10,000 bases of DNA from Baffinella frigidus (taxonomy: Eukaryota; Cryptophyceae; Cryptomonadales; Baffinellaceae), in NCBI GenBank assembly GCA_026770585.1, contig MU646306.1:863303-873302 (forward strand), written 5' to 3'. The notes under the pieces were generated by a model. The model saw only the letters and a list, made by a program, of their open reading frames with translations. It searched no databases and was not told where the DNA came from. Below, piece by piece: positions 5,815-10,000 of the stretch (position 1 is the first letter of the stretch; every line of letters begins with the position of its first letter). The position numbers and the translations under genes were made by a program.

Positions 5815-5954
5815 TTATCCGGGGAAACCTATTTTTCTTTCATCTGATTCCAATGAAAATTACTACACGAATGATATAATATTACTAGTAAGAACGAATT
5901 GTGTGGTAATTTTCATTGCCATCAAATGAAAGAAAAATAGGTTTCCCCGGATAA
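5815..5954. repeat. Foldback element, 54-bp arms
   Basis: The arms 5815-5868 and 5901-5954 are inverted copies with about four mismatches, starting TTATCCGGGGAAACC. The loop is 32 nt and AT-rich. Weaker pairing extends outward (TTCGCAA at about 5802 with TTTGCGA at about 5969). No protein is encoded. Confidence 0.9.
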
Positions 5955-6057
5955 AACCCCTGTAACACTTTGCGAGAAAAAGGACGTGTGTTCAACAACG
6001 GCACACGAAAAACGTGTTTGGGACCCAGGAACAATACCTGTGGACTTTCATAGGCAC

Positions 6058-6216
6058 GCAACCTATAATTAGTTTTGTAAAGCAACTCGTGCTGGTAAAA
6101 ATTATAAAACAAGGTCCATTTAAAACTAAAAAGGGCTCCAATTCCTTTTTAAACGAGGTCTTGTTTTATAATTTGTACCAGGAGCGAGTTACTTTACAAA
6201 ACTAATTATAGGTTGC
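6058..6216. repeat. Foldback element, 60-bp arms
   Basis: The arms 6058-6117 and 6157-6216 begin GCAACCTATAATTAGTTTTG and match closely with a few substitutions and one small gap. The 39-nt loop has partial further pairing. The element is far more AT-rich than its flanks. Its right end directly abuts a coding-like island. Confidence 0.9.
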
Positions 6217-6312
6217 GCCGCCATTAACTTCCAACCCGTTGAGCCACTGCGGGCAGCCAGACTCGTAACCAGTTGTGTACCCGATGCTGATCGGGGCGGC
6301 CCTGAACTCTGA
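6217..6312 (+). pseudogene. Coding-like island, copy 1
   Basis: The plus frame from 6217 reads AAINFQPVEPLRAARLVTSC, then VPDADRGGPEL, to a TGA at 6312. Codons 6262-6297 (LVTSCVPDADRG) are matched by 6508-6543 (LITCCVPEADRG). Three of the five differing codons change only at the third base and the rest are conservative, which suggests the plus frame was once coding. It is flanked by a foldback and by a repeat array and has no clear splice sites. Parent gene unknown. Confidence 0.35.
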
Positions 6313-6498
6313 ACCCCAAACCCCAAACCCCAAACCCCAAACCCCAAACCCCAAACCCAAAACCCCAAACCCCAAACCCCAAACCCCAAACCCCAAACCC
6401 CAAACCCCAAACCCCAAACCCCAAACCCAAAACCCCAAACCCCAAACCCCAAACCCCAAACCCCAAACCCCAAACCCTAACCCCTAAACCCCAATAAT
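6313..6498. repeat. (CCCCAAA)n array
   Basis: About 24 seven-base units, very homogeneous CCCCAAA with two CCCAAAA variants at the same spacing (about 6354 and 6424), indicating recent expansion in larger blocks. The ending units change to CCCTAAC and CCCTAAA. The long open frames in this array are heptapeptide artefacts. Confidence 0.95.
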
Positions 6499-6552
6499 AT
6501 GCAGGTGCTCATAACCTGTTGCGTCCCCGAGGCTGATCGGGGCCCTAAAACC
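6499..6552 (+). pseudogene. Coding-like island, copy 2
   Basis: ATATGCAG could act as an acceptor before GTGCTCATAACC. The frame then gives VLITCCVPEADRG before dissolving into CCCTAAAA units. It is the second copy of the island at 6262-6297. No donor follows, so I regard it as a copied exon fragment. Confidence 0.35.
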
Positions 6553-6612
6553 CAAACTCTGAACCCTAAAACCTACAACCCAACCCTGAACCCTAAACCC
6601 CAAACCCCAAAC
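6553..6612. repeat. Mixed CCCTAAA/CCCAAAC array
   Basis: Degenerate seven-base units separating the islands at 6499-6552 and 6616-6672. Confidence 0.8.
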
Positions 6613-6615
6613 CAG

Positions 6616-6672
6616 GTGCACGAGTTTTGGGACCACGCGCTCTGCGACGCCTGCGACCAGGCACCGCTCCAA
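6616..6672 (+). other. Unique island in the array, possible exon or exon fragment
   Basis: An acceptor-like AAACCAG precedes GTGCACGAG. The plus frame reads VHEFWDHALCDACDQAPLQ and could continue through the repeats to a TAA at 6718-6720. No GT donor occurs for about 270 bases because the following repeats lack GT, so it is either a terminal exon or a stranded fragment. CTGCGACC and GCTCCAAC recall gene B exon 3. Confidence 0.35.
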
Positions 6673-6950
6673 CCCGAAACCCTAAACCCTGAACCCCAAA
6701 CCCTGAACCCTCAACCCTAAACTCTAAACCCCAAACCCCCAAACCCCACACCCTAAACCCGAACCCCAAACCTCAGATCCTGAACCCCAAACCCCAAACC
6801 CCAAACCCCAAACCCCAGACCCTAAACCCTAAACCCTAAACCCTGAACCCCACACTCTAAACCCTAAACCCTGAACCCTGAACCCCAAACCCCAGACCCT
6901 AAACCCCAACCCCCCAACCCCAAACCCCTACCCCCTTAAACCGTAAACCC
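6673..6950. repeat. Degenerate CCCTAAA/CCCCAAA array
   Basis: About 40 seven-base units of mixed type (CCCTAAA, CCCTGAA, CCCCAAA, CCCCAGA), C-rich on the plus strand, fading near 6950. No other content is visible. Confidence 0.9.
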
Positions 6951-7036
6951 GAGTCAATCATCGTGGTCGTTTGCCCAACCACTGATTTCCCCCGATGATT
7001 CCCAAGAGGGCGCTGATTTTCTGCGCCTCTCACGCA

Positions 7037-7186
7037 ATCTCATCTCGGAAGATAACTGAATCAGTTCGTTGTCCATAGGAGGTTGAATAGGAGAAATTAG
7101 TTAGGGCATAGTTAATTTAATTAGGCCTACTAATTAAATGAAGGCGCTAATTAGGGAACTGATTCAGTTATCTTTCGAGATGAAAT
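7037..7186. repeat. Foldback element, 31-bp arms with inner palindrome
   Basis: The arms 7037-7067 and 7156-7186 pair almost perfectly (GAAAGATAACTGAATCAGTT is the core). Inside, ATTTAATTAG (7115-7124) pairs perfectly with CTAATTAAAT (7130-7139) across five bases. The element is AT-rich in a GC-rich setting and encodes nothing. Confidence 0.88.
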
Positions 7187-7242
7187 CGTACTTGACTTGT
7201 TTGGATGGATAGCGGCTAGACCCGGCGCCCTGCCCGCCCTAT

Positions 7243-7284
7243 CTGGGGTTAGGGTTTGGGTGTTAGGGTTCAGGGTTCAGGGTC
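7243..7284. repeat. Short telomere-like 7-bp remnant, G-rich on plus strand
   Basis: TTAGGG, TTTGGG and TTCAGGG units. This is the only array in the right half of the window that is G-rich on the plus strand. Confidence 0.7.
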
Positions 7285-7336
7285 GCCCCTACTGCATCCC
7301 CTTTGAGGGCCTTCGGAATGGGGGGAACGAGTCGAG

Positions 7337-7552
7337 GTGATGGGCCCGCCTCGGAAACGGTGTGGGTCTATTGGGGTGTCCGCCCTTTAGAGGGGTCTAA
7401 AGGGCGGACACCCCAATTCCGGCGTCAACCTAATCCCGGCATTCCGTAGGGTGCTACAATCGGCAATACAGCAGGGTGCTACGCAACGGAATTACGTTGC
7501 AGCCGGAATTAGGTTGTCCACCCTTATCCAACGCCGTTTCCGAGGAGGGCAG
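7337..7552. repeat. Compound foldback with a perfect 22-bp hairpin
   Basis: The outer arms GCCCGCCTCGGAAACGG (about 7344-7360) and CCGTTTCCGAGGAGGGC (about 7533-7549) are inverted. Inside is a perfect hairpin, 7370-7391 with 7396-7417, around a GGGG loop. A second inverted pair, CAACCTAATCCCGGC (7426-7440) with 7502-7516, follows, and a near-palindrome GCAACG...CGTTGC sits at 7483-7500. AGGGTGCTAC is repeated directly at 7448 and 7473. The outer arm is an inverted single copy of the minisatellite unit at 7763-7880. Confidence 0.85.
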
Positions 7553-7575
7553 CGCGCCCCCTCATGAAATTTGTG

Positions 7576-7646
7576 TCAGATTCAGGGCGGCATTGGAGCC
7601 ATTCTGTACATTCAGGGCGTAAACTCCCTTCGTTTCGCACCATACA
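7576..7646. repeat. Dispersed repeat family R, copy 1
   Basis: TTCAGGGCGGCATTGGAGCC, then ATTCTGTACATTCAGGGCG, matches the start of copies at 8073 and 9390. The 3' part of the family (TAGATGGAC) is missing here. It is followed by GCCGCACCCATGTCCTTTG, which resembles the sequence before the exon copy at 7950. Confidence 0.7.
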
Positions 7647-7762
7647 TCGCCCCCTGAGCCGCACCCATGTCCTTTGTTCTTGTCGTGCGGCCTATCCCAC
7701 ATTTACATTTTAGGGGTTTGAAAATCCTTGCAAAGATTTGATTAGCATGGCTGGAATGAGTC

Positions 7763-7880
7763 GAGGCGGGCCCATCCCACACCGTTCCCCGAGGCGGGCC
7801 CATCCCACACCATTCCCGAGGCGGGCCCATCCCACACCGTTTCCGAGGCGGGCCCATCCCACAACCGTTCCCGAGGCGGA
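7763..7880. repeat. 27-28 bp minisatellite, 4 units plus a partial
   Basis: Units lie at 7763-7790, 7791-7817, 7818-7844 and 7845-7872, with a partial at 7873-7880. The core is GAGGCGGGCCCATCCCACAC. An inverted single unit forms the left arm of the 7337-7552 foldback, so the two are related. Long frames here are artefacts of the repeat. Confidence 0.92.
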
Positions 7881-7949
7881 CAGCGCGCCGTTCTGCTTCT
7901 CATCTTTGTTCGCGGGAGCCTGCGCCGCACCCGTGTCCTTGGTTCGCAG

Positions 7950-8060
7950 GAGCACAAGTCGTACGCGGAGGAATGGACGTTCCTCGGGGACCGCACTAAG
8001 TGGACCACTCTCGTCCACTAAGTGGACCACTCTCAGAACGGACATGCTCACGAACCTCCC
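7950..8060 (+). pseudogene. Broken copy of the 8180-8296 exon, split by an insertion
   Basis: The same acceptor (CTTGGTTCGCAG) leads into EHKSYAEEWT (7950-7979), parallel to VQKSHAEEWT of the intact exon. The frame then enters about 60 inserted bases holding two copies of CACTAAGTGGACCACTCTC (stop TAA at 8019-8021). The exon sequence resumes at 8041 with GACATGCTCACGAACCTCCC, parallel to the intact MLKHLP stretch. Confidence 0.7.
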
Positions 8061-8072
8061 TGAGCCACACCC

Positions 8073-8179
8073 AGCGGTATTGGAGCCATTATGTACATGT
8101 TAAGCTTAACTTCCCTCCGTTTTGTACCAGTAATTTTTTAGATGGACGGCTACTGAGACCTTTGTTTCTTGGTTCGCAG
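8073..8179 (+). repeat. Dispersed repeat family R, copy 2, ending at a splice acceptor
   Basis: It runs from GGTATTGGAGCCATTATGTA through TTTTGTACCAGTAATTTTTT and AGATGGACGGCTACTGAGAC to CTTGGTTCGCAG, exactly the boundary of the exon at 8180. This is the longest copy in the window. It behaves as the 3' part of an intron. Confidence 0.7.
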
Positions 8180-8296
8180 GTGCAGAAATCGCACGCGGAG
8201 GAATGGACGGCGAACATGCTCAAGCACCTCCCGCCGGGCCTCGTCCCGCCCAACCCCAACATGCCCGGCGCCGCCCCGTCGACCGCGATATTCCAG
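8180..8296 (+). CDS. Exon of an unidentified plus-strand gene (Pro-rich, AEEWT/MLKHLP)
   Basis: The acceptor TTCGCAG and a following AG/GT donor bound 39 codons in phase 0-0, reading VQKSHAEEWTANMLKHLPPG, then LVPPNPNMPGAAPSTAIFQ. Third positions are strongly G/C and the N-terminal half looks like an amphipathic helix followed by a Pro/Asn linker. Its phase would suit gene B, 3 kb upstream, but no continuous set of exons connects them. Partial copies lie at 7950-8060, 8484-8594 and, inverted, about 9043-9105. The downstream copies continue past the donor position (VIQLREQDIP, stop). I do not recognise the protein. Confidence 0.6.
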
Positions 8297-8442
8297 GTCT
8301 GTCTCTCTGTGTCTCTCTGTGTCTCTCCGTCTCTCTCTCTCTCTCTCTCTGTCTGTCTGTCTCTTTATCTCTCTCTCTCTCAATCTCTCTCCCTCTCTCC
8401 CTCTGTCGCTCTCTCTCTCTTTCTCTCTCTCGCTCTCTCTCG

Positions 8443-8477
<35 letters not shown>

Positions 8478-8479
8478 GC
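8297..8479. repeat. (CT)n microsatellite with variants
   Basis: About 183 bases of pyrimidine-only tract interspersed with a few G (GTCTGTCT, TCGCTCTC variants), starting exactly at the donor of the 8180-8296 exon and ending at the next exon copy. Frames in it give Ser/Leu or Arg/Glu strings, which are artefacts. Confidence 0.95.
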
Positions 8480-8483
8480 GTGC

Positions 8484-8594
8484 ATGCTCACGCACCTCCC
8501 GCCGGGCCTCCATGCGTCCATCCCCAACATCGCCCCCCCTCCGACCGCCACATTCCAGGTGATTCAACTACGAGAGCAGGACATTCCTAGTTGA
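8484..8594 (+). pseudogene. Second copy of the exon, ending in a stop
   Basis: MLTHLPPGLHASIPNIAPPP, then TATFQ, follows the intact exon's MLKHLPPG...STAIFQ, then continues without splicing as VIQLREQDIPS and TGA (8592-8594). The AEEWT part is missing because the CT tract replaces it. The third copy, on the minus strand near 9043-9105, keeps the same reading (TAIFQVIQLREQDIPI, stop), so this tail may be real coding sequence conserved in two copies. Confidence 0.45.
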
Positions 8595-8657
8595 CTGATC
8601 CCGGGCCACTTTTGGCGACTACGTGGGCCGCACTAAGTGGACCACTCTCATATTGCG
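8528..8657. repeat. Left arm of a 586-bp inverted repeat
   Basis: It matches the inverse of 8981-9113 over about 130 bp with scattered substitutions and a small gap. It includes GTGATTCAACTACGAGAGCA and CACTAAGTGGACCACTCTCA, and begins in a C-run. Confidence 0.88.
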
Positions 8658-8980
8658 TGCCGCGGACTCGTGCCTTCCCCTGGCTCGGTGTAAAACCCCA
8701 GTTGACTGATAGTGCTAGGTGTAAAGCCGGGGAGGCGTACATCTAGGCACTTGAAGCTGGGGAATGAACCAGAAAAGGCACAGACCTCTAGGGTGCTAGG
8801 GCCCCGGCCAGGCCTGAGCTGTGCTCACTTCATTTTGGTAGAAATGAATCCGAGCATTTTGGTCCTTGAGGTTTTAATTTCGCCCAACATATGCCAACGA
8901 CACGCCCACGCGCCCCCCCCCAGTGCCCGCGCTTCCTGCAGGCGTTGCTCGGATGCGAGGGAGGGGGGGGCGCATGGGCG
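8658..8980. other. Spacer inside the inverted repeat
   Basis: No convincing gene on either strand. AGTTGACTGATAGTGCTAGG (8700-8719) repeats the AGTTGACTGAT at about 8589. From 8921 a GC-rich direct repeat begins (see 8919-8960). Poly-C (about 8909-8919) and poly-G (about 8963-8970) runs flank it. Confidence 0.5.
8919..8960. repeat. GC-rich direct repeat, copy 1
   Basis: CCCGCGCTTCCTGCAGGCGT, then TGCTCGGATGCGAGG, recurs at 9119-9160 (almost identical) and at 9310-9352 (diverged). Read on the minus strand the first two give CRKRGH in a shared frame, so they might be copied exon pieces, but no gene can be built. Confidence 0.75.
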
Positions 8981-9113
8981 CGCAATATGAGAGTGGCCCA
9001 CTTAGTGCGGTCCACGTAGTAGCCATTAGTGGCCCGGGATTAGTCAAATAGGAATGTCCTGCTCTCGTAGTTGAATCACCTGGAATATGGCGGTCGGGGG
9101 GGGGGGGCGATGT
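8981..9113. repeat. Right arm of the inverted repeat, with exon copy on minus strand
   Basis: It is the partner of 8528-8657. On the minus strand it carries TAIFQVIQLREQDIPI and a TGA-containing end, the third copy of the exon 3' part. A run of about 13-14 G at 9096-9108 corresponds to the C-run of the left arm. Confidence 0.88.
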
Positions 9114-9118
9114 GCCGC

Positions 9119-9160
9119 GTGCCCGCGCTTCCTGCAGGCGTCGCTCGGGTGCGAGGAAGC
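9119..9160. repeat. GC-rich direct repeat, copy 2
   Basis: Near-identical to 8919-8960. The following 9161-9290 contains an inverted pair CCACGCCA/TGGCGTGG around a less GC-rich stretch and shows no coding signal. Confidence 0.8.
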
Positions 9161-9309
9161 CACGCCAAACTGGAGGAAGGGGGGAAAGATTTTAAACCGT
9201 ATGTGGGTACGGTATTGACGTTTGAAAACCATCGCCCTTGAGGGAAAATTGACTTTTGGCAACCCCTTCGAAGACTCTGGCGTGGAGGGGGGGGCGCGTG
9301 GGTGCGCTC

Positions 9310-9352
9310 CCCCCTGCCGCGTGCCTGCGCTTTCCGCGGACGTGCTGTGCGA
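9310..9352. repeat. GC-rich direct repeat, copy 3 (diverged)
   Basis: GCGTGCCTGCGCTTTCCGCG, then GACGTGCTGTGCGATGC, aligns with copies 1 and 2 with many substitutions. Confidence 0.55.
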
Positions 9353-9389
9353 TGCATAATCCCATCGGGACCCCTCATTAGATCTATCG

Positions 9390-9492
9390 CAGATTCAGGG
9401 GGGCATTGGAGGCATTATGTACATTTGGGGCTTACACTCCCCCCGGTGTGTACCACAAATAGTTGAGACGGACAGCGGCTGAGACAAAGGTT
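9390..9492 (+). repeat. Dispersed repeat family R, copy 3
   Basis: It runs from AGATTCAGGGGGGCATTGGA through ATTATGTACATTTGGGGCTT and GTGTACCACAAATAGTTGAG to ACGGACAGCGGCTGAGAC. It matches copy 1 at its start and copy 2 throughout, but lacks the GGTTCGCAG end. Confidence 0.75.
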
Positions 9493-9526
9493 ATTGGAGC
9501 GCGGGATGAAATCGCAACTAAATCGA

Positions 9527-9617
9527 CCCTGAACCCGAAACCAGAAACCCGAAACCCGAAACCCGAAGCCCGAAACCCGAAACCCGAAACTCGAAACCCG
9601 AAACCCGAAACCCGAAG
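9527..9617. repeat. (CCCGAAA)n array
   Basis: About twelve 7-bp units, mostly CCCGAAA with CCAGAAA, CCCGAAG and CTCGAAA variants. It is C-rich on the plus strand, as are the 6.3-6.9 kb arrays, but uses a different unit. A perfect 12-bp palindrome AGCACCGGTGCT follows at 9617-9628. Confidence 0.93.
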
Positions 9618-10000
9618 CACCGGTGCTCGTCCAGGAGAAGGCATGGTCAGGAGGTTCGGCTGAAGAGTAGTTGGGAAACGTTTGGTACCAGAAATGGTGA
9701 CATGGGCGGCTACCGTGATAAAGTTTGTTTATTGCGCGACTCACTACGCGGGAGAGCTACATGTCATTTTACGCCCTGCGTCCATCTATTATTTTTCCTT
9801 GAAATCCGCAAAAGTTGCCGGAAATGCCCACAAATAGTTGACTTTGACGGAAAAGTAACCGCAAGATATGCCTTCCGGTCTCCAGGATAAACCACCTTGT
9901 CCTCCCCCGTAGCAATCTAGTCCCGGACCTGAATATATTTAATTTCGGGGAGCTGTCCATCTAAAATATTCATGGTACAACCCCAGCTATTTTAAAGCCC
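9618..10000. other. Gene-free end of window with R-family fragments
   Basis: A partial R copy lies at 9684-9727 (TTGGTACCAGAAATGGTGAC, then ATGGGCGGCTACCGTGA). CCACAAATAGTTGA at about 9828 repeats part of copy 3. Two inverted core fragments lie at about 9779-9797 (GTCCATCTATTATTTTT) and 9951-9979 (GTCCATCTAAAATATTCATG). The remainder is unremarkable mixed sequence with open frames too short and unbiased to call. Confidence 0.6.

Noticed and set aside
6189-6487. Three overlapping long frames with GLGFGVW or NPKPQTP heptapeptides
   Set aside because: They are direct translations of the 7-bp CCCCAAA array; a 21-bp period keeps all frames open. No start context or composition supports a gene.
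7612-8103. Frames with repeated GMGPPR or RRAHPTPF units
   Set aside because: They come from the 27-bp minisatellite and do not continue into credible coding sequence.
8150-8594. Arg/Glu-rich and Ser/Leu-rich open frames across the CT tract
   Set aside because: Produced by the (CT)n microsatellite in every frame; only the flanking exon pieces are protein-like.
780-9617. Chromosome end or head-to-head telomere fusion
   Set aside because: Arrays are short, degenerate, of differing unit sequence, change orientation more than once and are interleaved with exons; a fusion would give one orientation switch.

Overview
The window looks like nuclear DNA of a GC-rich, intron-bearing eukaryote, most likely a green alga with a large, repeat-loaded genome. 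A prasinophyte such as Cymbomonas is my guess from style alone. The evidence is coding islands with strong G/C third positions, GT...AG junctions whose reading phases match, no bacterial gene packing, and many plant-type (TTTAGGG-like) 7-bp repeats. No rRNA, tRNA, CRISPR, insertion sequence with a transposase, or viral gene could be supported.

Layout. (1) 1-780: a 437-bp foldback element, a 27-bp tandem array and a weak plus-strand coding fragment. (2) About 780-3928: a minus-strand multi-exon gene ('gene A'). Its first exon (3928-3239) encodes a signal/anchor segment, an Ala-rich stalk and a ten-cysteine domain. Exon 2 (3061-2983) and exon 3 (2494-2423) follow in matching phase. Weaker candidate exons lie at 1691-1619, 1421-1370 and 1085-990. 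Its introns hold 7-bp repeat arrays, partial exon copies and foldback pieces. (3) 3929-4261: a divergent intergenic region with G-runs. (4) 4262-5188: the 5' part of a plus-strand gene ('gene B'), with a helical N-terminal region and a cysteine-rich exon, followed by decayed copies of that exon. (5) 5249-7550: a nest of foldback elements, a 30-bp minisatellite and CCCCAAA-type arrays containing short coding-like islands. (6) 7550-9380: minisatellite, CT microsatellite, a dispersed repeat family, one convincing exon (8180-8296), several broken copies of it, and a 130-bp-arm inverted repeat. (7) 9390-10000: further copies of the dispersed repeat and a CCCGAAA array.

Three themes stand out. Exons here have repeatedly been duplicated locally together with their splice-site flanks and have then decayed. 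The main 7-bp arrays are C-rich on the sense strand of the gene that contains them, and several abut splice junctions. One foldback element (5249-5387) begins with GT and ends with AG directly after a copied exon end, which is the architecture expected of an introner-like, intron-generating element. No protein could be assigned a known function with confidence. All splice models are read by eye and are untested.
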